A stretch of DNA of 64,000 bases from Parafrankia sp. EUN1f. GTDB lineage: Bacteria; Actinomycetota; Actinomycetes; Frankiales; Frankiaceae. The stretch is from positions 39,306-103,305 of the forward strand of contig NZ_ADGX01000006.1 of NCBI RefSeq assembly GCF_000177675.1, given 5' to 3'. Position 1 is the first letter of the stretch; each line of letters begins with the position of its first letter. The notes under the pieces were generated by a model, which worked only from the letters and a program-made list of their open reading frames with translations, ran no database searches and had not been told where the DNA came from. This document shows, one piece after another, positions 26,705 through 35,151 of the stretch. Both the position numbers and the translations under genes were made by a program.

Positions 26705-28069
26705 TCAGGTGGGCGGGCCGGCCGCGAAGACCCGCCCGGTGCCGGTGAGCCTGAGGGTGGCCGAGCCGGTCACCAGTGCCGAGCATCCCCGGCTCAGTGT
26801 CATCGGCGCGAGCGCGGTGCCTGAACCGTCCGTTCCGGACACCTCGACCTCGCCCTCCACCGCCAGCAGGATGGACGGATTGGCGAGGGTGACCGGCCCG
26901 CCGGTGCAGACGGCCTCCCGCAGCGAGAAGTCATCCACCGGCACCACCCAGGTCCGCAGCAGACCGCCGGGGCCGGTCGTCAGGGTTCGGGGACGCAGCA
27001 CCGGCGCACCGGTCGGCCGCGGGTCGAGGATGCGCAGCAGCTCGTTGACGTCGATGTGTTTGGGCGTGAGACCACCGCGCAGCACATTGTCCGACGTGGC
27101 CATGATCTCGATGCCGACGCCCTGGATGTAGGCGTGCAGCAGCCGCGCGGGCTGGAACAGCCCCTCGCCGGGCTGAAGCGTGACGTCGTTGAGGAGCAGC
27201 GCCGCCGCAATGCCGACATCGCCGGGATGGGTCGCGGCGAGCAGCCGCACCAGATCAGCCGCGCGGCGTAGCTCGGCGTCGGCGCCGGCGGGGACCCGCT
27301 CGGCGGCGCTCACCACACCGGCCGCGAGGTCGACACCGGCCTGCGCCGGCAGGGTGAGCAGGCTACGCAGCACCTGGGTCGCGCCGCCGGTCGGGTCGGT
27401 CGCCAGTGGCGCGAACGCCGCGATCAGACCGGGGTGGCCCAGCCCGCGCGCGATCGCCAGCGTGGCAGCCGGAGCGCGGATGCCGGCCAGCGCCCGGAAC
27501 GGCGTGAGCGCCACGATCAGCTCGGGCTTGTGGTTGCGGTCGCGGTAGCGCCGGCGAGGATCGCCCAGCGCGATGCCGGCGGCCTGGTCGGCGTCGAAGC
27601 CGGCACGGGCCTGGTCGAGGTCGGGATGGACCTGAAGTGACAACGCCTTGTCGGCCGCGAGCACCTTCAGCAGGAAGGGAAGCTCGCCGACCAGGTCCGC
27701 CGCGGCACGTCGGGCGCCCAGATCGGCCGCACGCGGCCGCGGGGCGGGCTCCACCACCTCGGCCGGGGCCTGCGGATGAGTACCCAGCCACAGTTCGGCG
27801 ACGGGCTCCCCGTCGGCCGGGACACCGAGCAGCTCGGGGATGGCGGTGGTGGAACCCCAGGCATACCGCTGGGACTGGCCGAAAAGCTCCAGGACGCGAA
27901 CCGGGCTGCGGCCTGGTGACGTACGCACTGTCGGCACCGGCGACGTGCCGGTCGCCGTACCCGTACCCGTACTTGTGCTGGCAGTGGACATTTCGTCGGT
28001 GCCCGCGCTGGCGGTGCTCGTGCTGCCGCTGTCTGCGGCGCTGGTCGGCGCGGTCTCCCCGATGGTCAC
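26705..28069 (-). CDS. manA: Class I mannose-6-phosphate isomerase
   Basis: ManA interconverts fructose 6-phosphate and mannose 6-phosphate, the entry to GDP-mannose. The 454 residues begin with a Ser/Thr-rich, low-complexity extension (1-55). The cupin enzyme follows: QRYAWGSTTAIPELLG, AELWLGTHPQAPAEV, LPFLLKVLAADKALSLQVHPD (metal-binding QVHP), YRDRNHKPELIVALTPF, GEGLFQPARLLHAYIQGVGIEIMATSDNVLRGGLTPKHI. That last motif holds the substrate Arg. The GTG at 28069 has GGAGAGA just upstream; a later start would drop the extension. It faces the DUF5719 gene convergently and lies near manB and the SIS isomerase. Confidence 0.94.
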   Translation of the reverse strand: MTIGETAPTSAADSGSTSTASAGTDEMSTASTSTGTGTATGTSPVPTVRTSPGRSPVRVLELFGQSQRYAWGSTTAIPELLGVPADGEPVAELWLGTHPQAPAEVVEPAPRPRAADLGARRAAADLVGELPFLLKVLAADKALSLQVHPDLDQARAGFDADQAAGIALGDPRRRYRDRNHKPELIVALTPFRALAGIRAPAATLAIARGLGHPGLIAAFAPLATDPTGGATQVLRSLLTLPAQAGVDLAAGVVSAAERVPAGADAELRRAADLVRLLAATHPGDVGIAAALLLNDVTLQPGEGLFQPARLLHAYIQGVGIEIMATSDNVLRGGLTPKHIDVNELLRILDPRPTGAPVLRPRTLTTGPGGLLRTWVVPVDDFSLREAVCTGGPVTLANPSILLAVEGEVEVSGTDGSGTALAPMTLSRGCSALVTGSATLRLTGTGRVFAAGPPT

Positions 28070-28140
28070 ACGTCTCTCCGTCCCCGCCTCGGCGGTCGTG
28101 AGCGGTTCTGGCCTGGAGTCGGGCGAATGTCGCGACAGGC

Positions 28141-28629
28141 CTATTCCTCGTCGCCCCAGCCGTGACCTTCGGGGTCGATCACTGCTGGGTCGACGTCCAT
28201 CATCTCAGCCACCTGATGGATGATCGCGTCGAGGACGAGCTCCGCGAGATCCTCGGTGATGAGGGCACGCGCCTCCAGCGGACGCCGGTAGACGACGATC
28301 CGCCGGGGCGTGGCGGAACGGCCCTTGCCGCTCGCCGGCTGGTAGGCCGCGAGCGGAACGTTGTCGTCGGTGGCCGGGTCGACGGGGGGCACGTCCTCGA
28401 CCGCGAACTCGACGTCGGCCAGCTCGGCGGACCATCTGTGGTCCAGGTGTTCGACCGCGTCCAGGACGAGGTCGTCGAAGCGCTCACCGCGGGTCGCGTA
28501 GGCGGGCACATCGGGCGGGAGCAGCGTGCCACGCATGCCACGGCCGCGGCGGTCACGCCGGCGGCGCGGCGGGACCGAACGCGTGGCCGTGGGAAAGAGC
28601 GCCCTGGGCGTGCCGGCAGGTTCGGCCAT
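28141..28629 (-). CDS. Zincin-like metallopeptidase family protein with degenerate active site
   Basis: 162 residues resembling the small zincin family found beside whiB2/manB genes in actinobacteria (Rv3259-like). Visible parts are RGERFDDLVLDAVEHLDHRW, LADVEFAVEDVPPVD, RRIVVYRRPLEARA and DLAELVLDAIIHQVAEMMDVDP. In active members the last part is a metal-binding HExxH; here it reads HQVAE, so the catalytic Glu and second His are missing and protease activity is unlikely. The N-terminus is very basic (PPRRRRDRRGRGMRG). ATG 28629 is the likely start, with no clear ribosome binding site; leaderless translation is possible. It is upstream of manA on the same strand, with 71 nt between. Confidence 0.78.
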   Translation of the reverse strand: MAEPAGTPRALFPTATRSVPPRRRRDRRGRGMRGTLLPPDVPAYATRGERFDDLVLDAVEHLDHRWSAELADVEFAVEDVPPVDPATDDNVPLAAYQPASGKGRSATPRRIVVYRRPLEARALITEDLAELVLDAIIHQVAEMMDVDPAVIDPEGHGWGDEE

Positions 28630-28899
28630 CGTGACAGAGTAACGCCATTTCTTCCGGACGATCACAGCGACGGTGTGGCCGGGAGGCCGGCGGAGGCCCG
28701 CAACCCCCACGTAGGGGTACCCGACCAGGAGCGACACGACGTCAGAAGCCGGTTTTGGTCGAAGTGCGCCCGTAGTTCTGGTGTAATTGTATGCGTGGAG
28801 CAACCGAGTGATAAGCGCTGCGTCACAGTGACCTCTGTCGGTGCGCGACACGACGGGCGGTGGTGGCCGTCGTCCGTTCCGGGGTCTACCGTCCGGAAC

Positions 28900-29295
28900 G
28901 TGAAGCCTCGGCGCTGCTCCCGCTCGGCCTGTTCCGCGGCCGCGATCGCCACGCTCACCTACGCCTACGCGGAGTCCACCGCCGTACTCGGTCCGCTGTC
29001 GCCGTTCGTCGAGCCGCACTCCTACGACCTGTGTGGGGTCCACGCTGATCGGCTGACGGTGCCGCTCGGCTGGGCGGTGGTTCGCCTGGAGGCCGAGCAA
29101 CAGTCCGGGCCGGAGCGGGCAGCCGACGACATCGAGGCGCTCGCGGACGCCGTACGTGACACCACGCCGCGTCGTGGCCCGGAACCGCCCGGCGGCTCTG
29201 GGCCCATTCCGCCTGGCCCGCCCGGTCCGGCTGGTCCGTCGGGTCCGCCCGGGGGGCGTCGCGGTCATCTGCGGGCCGTGCCGAGCCCGTCCTAG
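28900..29295 (+). CDS. DUF3499 family protein
   Basis: 131 residues. The N-terminal 75 residues match the DUF3499 pattern: KPRRCSRSACSAAAIATLTYAYAESTAVLGPLSPFVEPHSYDLCGVHADRL, with Cys pairs (CSRSAC and DLC) that could bind zinc. The remainder is a Pro/Gly-rich tail (PEPPGGSGPIPPGPPGPAG). GTG 28900 is chosen because homologues begin just before the RRCSR motif; the frame is open upstream but antisense to the zincin gene. Function unknown. The position, divergent from the zincin and upstream of manB, is conserved in related actinobacteria. Confidence 0.83.
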   Translation: MKPRRCSRSACSAAAIATLTYAYAESTAVLGPLSPFVEPHSYDLCGVHADRLTVPLGWAVVRLEAEQQSGPERAADDIEALADAVRDTTPRRGPEPPGGSGPIPPGPPGPAGPSGPPGGRRGHLRAVPSPS

Positions 29296-29522
29296 GGCCA
29301 CAGCGGTACCGCTGCAGCGGCAGTGCCACAGCGGCAGTGCCACAGCGGTAGGGGCCGCAGCGGCCCACTTGTCCAAACGCCGCCGGCGCATGATCCTGAC
29401 CATGCGCCACGCGGTCGCGCCGCGAGCCCGCGACGCCGGGCGAGGCGCTGGAGTTGCTGTCGGTGGGGGCGGATAGGGTCAACCCGGTCGATCGACGCCT
29501 GTCAGGAAAGGGTGGTTGCGGG

Positions 29523-30887
29523 GTGCACGACCTCTCACGAATCTTCAAGGCGTATGACGTGCGAGGCGTGGTGCCATCCGAGTTCGACGAGGAGGTGGCC
29601 CGGGCCACCGGCGCCGCGTTCGTGCGGCTGCTCGGCGCGGATCGGATCGTCACCGCCCACGACATGCGCGAAAGCTCGGTCCCCCTGGCCGCGGCCTTCG
29701 CGGACGGCGCCACCAGCCAGGGTGCGGACGTCGTCGCCGCCGGCCTCGGGTCGACGGACCTGCTCTACTTCGCCGCCGGCTCGCTCGGCCTGCCCGGCGC
29801 GATGTTCACGGCCTCGCACAATCCGGCGAAGTACAACGGCATGAAGCTGTGCCGGGCCGGTGCCGCTCCGATCGGGCAGGAGACGGGCCTGGCGGACATC
29901 AGGGCGTTGATCGAGGCGGGCATCCCGGAGCACGCCGGCCCGCGCGGCACCGTCACCACCCGGGACCTGCGGGACGACTACGCGCGCCACCTGCGCTCCC
30001 TCGTCGACCTGGCCGGCATCCGGCCGCTGACGGTGGCCGTGGACGCGGGCAACGGCATGGCGGGGCTGACCGTCCCGTGCGTGCTCGGCGGGCTCGGGCT
30101 GACGATCATCCCGATGTACTTCGAGCTCGACGGGAGCTTCCCCAACCACGAGGCGAACCCGATCGAGCCGGAGAACCTGCGTGACCTGCAGGCCAAGGTG
30201 CGTGCGACGGGGGCGGACATCGGCCTCGCCTTCGACGGCGACGCCGACCGGTGCTTTGTCGTCGACGAGCGGGGTGAGATCGTCTCGCCGTCGGTCATCA
30301 CCGCGCTGGTCGCCGAGCGTGAGCTTCGCCGGGAGCCGGGCGCCACCATCATTCACAACGTGATCGTCAGCAGGGCCGTCCCCGAGCTGGTGGCGCAGAG
30401 TGGCGGTGTGCCCGTGCGCACCCGGGTGGGTCACTCGTTCATCAAGGCGGAGATGGCCCGAACGGGCGCCGTCTTCGGCGGTGAGCACTCGGGCCACTTC
30501 TACTTCCGCGACTTCTGGCGTGCCGACTCCGGCATGCTGGCGGCCCTGCACGTCCTGGCGGCGCTCGGCGAGCAGAGCGGCCCGCTGTCCGAGCTGCTGG
30601 GTGGTTACGCGCGGTATGTCGCCTCCGGCGAGATCAACTCCGAGGTGGCCGACGTCGAGCTGGCGATGAGCCAGGTGGCGAAGGCCTACGCGGACCGGGC
30701 GATCGACGTCGATCACCTGGACGGGCTCACGGTCTCGCTGGCGGACGGGGCCTGGTTCAACCTGCGGCCGTCGAACACCGAGCCACTTCTGCGCCTGAAC
30801 GTCGAGGCGCGCGATGATGCGTCCATGTGCCGGCTGCGTGACGACGTCCTCGTCAGCATCCGCGGTGGAAGGGAGAACTCTGCATGA
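29523..30887 (+). CDS. manB: Phosphomannomutase/phosphoglucomutase
   Basis: ManB converts mannose 6-phosphate to mannose 1-phosphate, the substrate of the nucleotidyltransferase earlier in the window. The 454 residues open with LSRIFKAYDVRGVVPSEFDE. The phosphoserine loop FTASHNPAKYNGMK has Ser98, the metal loop is GLAFDGDADRCFVVDE, the sugar loop is GGEHSGHFYFRD, and the phosphate loop near the end is RPSNTEPLLRLNVEA. GTG 29523 fits the family start, with AGGAAAGGG upstream. It overlaps the Trm112-like gene (ATGA), and the SIS gene follows; the three form one unit. Confidence 0.95.
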   Translation: MHDLSRIFKAYDVRGVVPSEFDEEVARATGAAFVRLLGADRIVTAHDMRESSVPLAAAFADGATSQGADVVAAGLGSTDLLYFAAGSLGLPGAMFTASHNPAKYNGMKLCRAGAAPIGQETGLADIRALIEAGIPEHAGPRGTVTTRDLRDDYARHLRSLVDLAGIRPLTVAVDAGNGMAGLTVPCVLGGLGLTIIPMYFELDGSFPNHEANPIEPENLRDLQAKVRATGADIGLAFDGDADRCFVVDERGEIVSPSVITALVAERELRREPGATIIHNVIVSRAVPELVAQSGGVPVRTRVGHSFIKAEMARTGAVFGGEHSGHFYFRDFWRADSGMLAALHVLAALGEQSGPLSELLGGYARYVASGEINSEVADVELAMSQVAKAYADRAIDVDHLDGLTVSLADGAWFNLRPSNTEPLLRLNVEARDDASMCRLRDDVLVSIRGGRENSA

Positions 30888-31084
30888 GCCTCGATCCCCT
30901 GTTGTTGGAGATCCTCGCCTGCCCGTGCCCCGAGCACGCCGCGCTGCGGGAGGAGACGCTGGACGGTGCTCCGGTGCTCGTCTGCGCGTCCTGTGGGCTG
31001 GCTTTCCCGGTTCGGGATGACATCCCGGTCATGCTGCTCGACGAGGCGAAGCCCTTCCCGGCCGCGGCCGGATCCTCGTCCTGA
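30884..31084 (+). CDS. Trm112-like zinc-binding small protein
   Basis: 66 residues. Sequence LLLEILACPCPEHAALREE, then LVCASCGLAFPVRDDIPVML is the Trm112/YcaR pattern, with a CxC and CxxC set that can bind zinc. Eukaryotic and archaeal Trm112 activates methyltransferases; the bacterial role is not settled. Its ATG overlaps the manB stop (ATGA), so translation is likely coupled. The SIS-isomerase gene follows after 19 nt. The same three genes are neighbours in Streptomyces and mycobacteria. Confidence 0.85.
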   Translation: MSLDPLLLEILACPCPEHAALREETLDGAPVLVCASCGLAFPVRDDIPVMLLDEAKPFPAAAGSSS

Positions 31085-31103
31085 TCGGCGTCGTGCGGCC
31101 CGG

Positions 31104-32252
31104 GTGAACCTTGACGAGTCCCTGCTGGACGACGCGGGCCGCCTTGAGGCCGCTGATGCGCTGAGCCTGCTTCCGCACACCGCCTCGGCCGCGCGGCAGG
31201 TCCGCGAAAGCTGGCGGTTGGCGCAGGAGGCCGGCGTGGCCGCGCTCAGCGCGGACGGCCGTCCGCGCGCGATCGTGGTGACCGGGGTCGGTGCCTCCGG
31301 TCTGGCTGCCGATGTGCTGGACGCGGTCGTGGGCACGGCCGCCCCGGTGCCGGTGATCACTCATCGCAGGCATGGGCTCCCGGGCTGGGTCGGCGTCGCC
31401 GACGTGGTCCTGGGTGTCTCCGCGTCGGGGACCTCGGCGGAGACCTGTTCGGCCGTCGAGGAGGCACTGCGGCGTGGCTGCCGGCTGGCCGTGGTCAGCC
31501 CGCCGGACACCCCACTGGCTCATCTCGCGGGCCTCGCCCGCGCGCCGTTCGTGGCGCTGCCGACGGCCCGGCCCGCCCAGGCGGATCTGTGGTCGCTGGC
31601 CGTTCCGCTGCTCGCCGTCGCCGCGTCGCTCGGCCTGCTGCGCGACGGCGGCGCCTCGGTCGAGGCCGCCGCGGTGCGTCTGGAGGAGACGGCGATCCGG
31701 TGCCGTCCGACCAGCGAGTCGTTCGTCAATCCGGCGAAGACGCTGGCGCTGGAGCTGGCCGGCTCCCTACCGCTGTGGTGGGGGACCACCCGGCTCGCCG
31801 AGGTCGCGGCACTGCGGGCGGCGGCGGTGCTCGCCGTGAACGCCTGGTATCCGGCGCTGGTCGGTGCCCTGCCGCATCCGGCCTATGAGCAGGCGGGCCT
31901 GCTCGGTGGGGCGTTCGGCTCGGGCGCGGGCGGTGGCGCCGACGACGACCTGGATGACTTCTTCCGTGACCGCGTCGACGACGAGGCCCGTACCCGCCTG
32001 CGCCTGCTGGTCCTTCGGGACAGCGCGGGCGAGCATCCCGAGATCGGCCAGGCCGCCGAGCGTGCCGTGGCACTGGCGCAGCAGCGCGGCATCGGGGTGA
32101 CCGAGTTCCGGATGGACGGAGCGACGTCACTGGAGCGGCTCGCGTCGATCGTCGGGCTGATCGACTTCGCCGCCGTCTACCTCGGGCTCGGCCTCGGGGT
32201 GGACCCTGCGGCCGCACCACGCCTGCGGCCGCTGGACAGCACCACCCGCTGA
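31104..32252 (+). CDS. SIS-domain protein, phosphoglucose/phosphomannose isomerase-like
   Basis: 382 residues with two SIS-type halves. The first has AIVVTGVGASGLAADVLDAVV, DVVLGVSASGTSAETCSAVEEAL and LAVVSPPDTPLAHLAG. The second has ESFVNPAKTLALELAGSLPLWWGTT and the C-terminal PGI-like segment SLERLASIVGLIDFAAVYLGLGLGVDPAAAPRL. This is the layout of bifunctional PGI/PMI enzymes, which would make it a second route between fructose 6-phosphate and mannose 6-phosphate beside ManA. Substrate use cannot be read from sequence. GTG 31104 starts in frame where homology begins. It is the last core gene before the accessory island. Confidence 0.82.
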   Translation: MNLDESLLDDAGRLEAADALSLLPHTASAARQVRESWRLAQEAGVAALSADGRPRAIVVTGVGASGLAADVLDAVVGTAAPVPVITHRRHGLPGWVGVADVVLGVSASGTSAETCSAVEEALRRGCRLAVVSPPDTPLAHLAGLARAPFVALPTARPAQADLWSLAVPLLAVAASLGLLRDGGASVEAAAVRLEETAIRCRPTSESFVNPAKTLALELAGSLPLWWGTTRLAEVAALRAAAVLAVNAWYPALVGALPHPAYEQAGLLGGAFGSGAGGGADDDLDDFFRDRVDDEARTRLRLLVLRDSAGEHPEIGQAAERAVALAQQRGIGVTEFRMDGATSLERLASIVGLIDFAAVYLGLGLGVDPAAAPRLRPLDSTTR

Positions 32253-32970
32253 GCGCCTCTGAACCTGGCCCGGCCGACGGCCTGCAGGCTCGGTCATCTT
32301 CTCTGCTTCCCCGCGCTCGGAAGGAGAGCCTGGGGCGGGTGGCCTCCAGCTCCCATATCCAGGCCAAGGGTGTGATCTGCCTCACGCGCCGAAGGGTCAG
32401 GCGGGCGAGTTCAACCCCGGTGGAGCCGTCGGCCATCACAGGCGGTGATGACGGGGAGCAAGACGGTGAGGTTCCTCGCGTGCTGACCGCCGGCGCAATC
32501 CAAACGGTGCGACAGGGTTGCCGCAGCGAACCCGCAGATCACACAGATGCCGCACAGGTTGCGCGAAGCCGCAGCCGCAGCGGGACGCCACGGACGGCCG
32601 CCAGTGCGAAGGCACAGGATGTGACCGGATGAGCCATCCGGGCCCGAAACGCGTTGGATGGCGGCTTTCGTCGATTCGTTCGACTGGATCCTTATAGAAC
32701 GCTAAAGTCCTCAGTGTTCCTTCTGATCGCATGCTGGTGGCGAGTGTACGAGGGCCCGTGATGTCCTGAAGGGTCGTGCGTTTCGCATTCCCTTGCAATG
32801 CATGGAAGCAGAGCATTTATTGTCGGCTCGCTCGACGACTGCGGAGATTCTGCCGCTCAGTTATGTCGGCTTCGGAGTCTCGGGTGAACCGCTCGGGATG
32901 CGCGTCCATCATTCGGATAATCCCAGGCGCCCGCCTGTGCGGGTGGTCTGTGGCCTGGTCTAAGAGAGGC
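32253..32970. other. 718-nt gene-free region at the left edge of the accessory island
   Basis: No frame here has family support or convincing codon use. The part from about 32,650 to 32,960 is clearly richer in A/T than the core genes. It probably carries the promoter of the acyl-AMP ligase gene. The usual next core genes (sahH in Streptomyces and mycobacteria) are absent, so the core order breaks here. Confidence 0.5.
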
Positions 32971-34698
32971 GTGTGTCCGTTGGCGGAGTTGCTGCTGGAG
33001 GGGATTGACCGGGCTCGGCTTCAGAACGGTCGGGTTGTTTTCCTCGGCACGGATTCCGAGGACAGCCTGGGCTGGTCGGAGTTCTTCGCGGACGCCGAGC
33101 GGGTCGCGGCGTGGCTGCAGGGTGAGCGGGGCGTCGGGCCGGGTTCTCGCGTGGTGGTGCTGGCCTCGCCGTCGCGTGAGATGGTCACGGCATTGACGGC
33201 CGTCTGGATGGCGGGAGGGAGCGTGACCTGCGCACCCACCCCGGCCCGGACCGTCGACCTGGCCACCTATGCGGAACAGACCCGCGATCGGGTCGCCGCG
33301 CTGGGCTCCTCGCTCGTCCTCCTCGGCTCGCCCTATGAGGATCTCGGCCAGGTGCTGGCCGCGGGGGGAGCCCGGGTCGACCCGCTCGCCCAGGTGATGA
33401 CTGCGGAACCGGCCGGAGCGTGGAAACGACCTGACCTCACGTCCACCGACCTCGCGATCGCGCAGTTCACCAGTGGTACGACCGCCGACCCGAAGATCGT
33501 CCAGATCAGCCATGGGAATCTGGCGGCGAACATCGCGGCGATCCGCGAGCGAGGCCGCCATGATGAGGTCCACGGCGGGATGCTCAGCTGGCTGCCGCTG
33601 TCCCACGACATGGGTCTGATCGGCGGGCTGGCACTGCATCTGACCTGCGGGCGCTGTGACGTGCTTTTCAGCAGGCCCGAGGATTATCTGGCCGCACCGT
33701 CGTCGTGGATGGGGAACGCCGCCCGGCATCGTGCCACGGTGCTGGTGGGCCCGGCGTCCGCCTACGCGTTGGCGGGGCGTCTCCTCGCGGTCGGCCCGCA
33801 GCTGGATCTGTCGTCGGTCCGGCTCGCGCTCTGCGGCGGAGAACCGATCGAGCCCGAGGCGATAGAACGCTTTCTCGACGCGGCGGCCAGGCACGGTCTC
33901 GACCGGAACGTGTTTCTCCCCGCCTACGGTCTCGCGGAGGCGACACTCGCGGTCACGATGCCTCCCGCGCCAGGACTGCGGCTCGATGAGATCAACACAG
34001 ATCTTCTGGCTGACCGAGGGCTCGCCGTCCCCGCCTCCGACGCTGCTCAAAGTGATGCTCCGGCACGTCGGCTGGTGCGGCTCGGTCCACCGATGGCAGG
34101 ACTCCACATTCGTGTCGTCGACCCGGCGACAGGGCAGCCGCTCCCGGAACGAGCCGTCGGTGAAATCCACATCCGCGGGGAGTCAGTGACCGCCGGATAC
34201 CTCGAGAACGGTGGGCCCGAGCCTCGTTCCAGGAATCAGAATCAGGATCAGGATTTCGGCGGGGTGAACGAAGGTGTTGGGGTCAGGCGGTTGGAGGACG
34301 GCTGGCTGGCCACCGGGGACCTGGGCTATCTCGTCGACGGTGAGCTCGTGGCGTGCGGGCGCGCCAAGGATCTGATCATCATCGGCGGGCGCAACCTGCA
34401 TCCCGAGGAGATCGAGCAGGCCGCCGGCCGAGTCCCCGGGGTTCGGCCCGGCAACGTCGTCGCCTATGCGATTGCCCTTACTCCGGGCGCGAGCACCGAG
34501 GGCGTGACGATCGCCGCCGAGGTCCGCCCTGGCCACGACGAGGCCACGATCCGCGCCGAGGTCACGGCGGCGGTGCTGGCGTCGGTCGGGGTGCGCCCCG
34601 GCCATGTGCATCTGCTGCCGCCCGGCAGCATCCCCAAGACGCCGTCCGGAAAGCTTCAGCGCGCGCGGGCCGCCACGATGTTCGGGAGCGGACGATGA
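32971..34698 (+). CDS. Fatty acyl-AMP ligase-like adenylating enzyme
   Basis: 575 residues of the AMP-forming ligase superfamily. The P-loop-like motif is TSTDLAIAQFTSGTTADPKIVQISHGN. LSWLPLSHDMGLIGGLALHL is typical of fatty acyl-AMP ligases, which pass acyl-AMP to a carrier protein rather than CoA. Next are LCGGEPIEPEAIERFL, AYGLAEATLAVTMPP, DGWLATGDLGYLVDGELVACGRAKDLIIIGGRNLHPEEIEQAA and the C-terminal lysine region PKTPSGKLQRA. GTG 32971 has AGAGAGG just upstream; the frame is open 195 nt further but that part has no homology. It overlaps the NTF2-like gene (ATGA). A likely acceptor is the ACP domain encoded at 41.3 kb, now disrupted. Confidence 0.88.
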   Translation: MCPLAELLLEGIDRARLQNGRVVFLGTDSEDSLGWSEFFADAERVAAWLQGERGVGPGSRVVVLASPSREMVTALTAVWMAGGSVTCAPTPARTVDLATYAEQTRDRVAALGSSLVLLGSPYEDLGQVLAAGGARVDPLAQVMTAEPAGAWKRPDLTSTDLAIAQFTSGTTADPKIVQISHGNLAANIAAIRERGRHDEVHGGMLSWLPLSHDMGLIGGLALHLTCGRCDVLFSRPEDYLAAPSSWMGNAARHRATVLVGPASAYALAGRLLAVGPQLDLSSVRLALCGGEPIEPEAIERFLDAAARHGLDRNVFLPAYGLAEATLAVTMPPAPGLRLDEINTDLLADRGLAVPASDAAQSDAPARRLVRLGPPMAGLHIRVVDPATGQPLPERAVGEIHIRGESVTAGYLENGGPEPRSRNQNQDQDFGGVNEGVGVRRLEDGWLATGDLGYLVDGELVACGRAKDLIIIGGRNLHPEEIEQAAGRVPGVRPGNVVAYAIALTPGASTEGVTIAAEVRPGHDEATIRAEVTAAVLASVGVRPGHVHLLPPGSIPKTPSGKLQRARAATMFGSGR

Positions 34699-35144
34699 AA
34701 AACGGTTCGGTCACCAGGCAGGAGAACAGCACCGTCGGCGCCGAGGTCGCTCCCGAGGTGGTCCAGTTCGTGGCCGCTGCCGCGAACCGGGTATATGAGG
34801 CGTGGTCCGCCCCGGGCACCGATCAACGTGCGGAGATCCTCGCCGAGGTCTGCGCGCCGGATGTCGAGTACGTGAACCCTCTGAAGCGTGCCACCGGCGT
34901 CCCGGCGTTCGCCGAAATGCTCAGCGAGCTGATCGGCACCTTTCCCGGTCACGTCCCGGTCCGTACCTCGGGCCTGGACGCCCACCACGACTGCGCCCGC
35001 TACGAGTGGGCGCTGCGTGACCGTGCCGGTCAGGCGGTGATCGGCGGGATCGAGATCGTCCGTTTCACCCCCGAGGGACGACTGACCTCGATCGTCTCCT
35101 TCTTCGGCCAGCCACCCAGGATCACCTACACCTACCAGGTGTGA
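34695..35144 (+). CDS. NTF2/SnoaL-like small protein
   Basis: 149 residues with the cone-shaped NTF2 fold pattern: VVQFVAAAANRVYEAWSAPGTDQRAEILAEVCAPDVEYVNP, ATGVPAFAEMLSELIGTFPGHV, ARYEWALRD and GIEIVRFTPEGRLTSIVSFFG. Members act as cyclases, isomerases, hydrolases or non-catalytic binders in secondary metabolism; the sequence does not say which. ATG 34695 overlaps the ligase stop by 4 nt and the P450 gene starts 7 nt after it ends, so the three are one operon. Confidence 0.85.
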   Translation: MKNGSVTRQENSTVGAEVAPEVVQFVAAAANRVYEAWSAPGTDQRAEILAEVCAPDVEYVNPLKRATGVPAFAEMLSELIGTFPGHVPVRTSGLDAHHDCARYEWALRDRAGQAVIGGIEIVRFTPEGRLTSIVSFFGQPPRITYTYQV

Positions 35145-35151
35145 GCAGCCC

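Noticed and set aside
32436..32816. 126-residue minus-strand frame before the acyl-AMP ligase
   Set aside because: No family, no start signal, and composition resembles random high-GC translation with scattered Cys and His.
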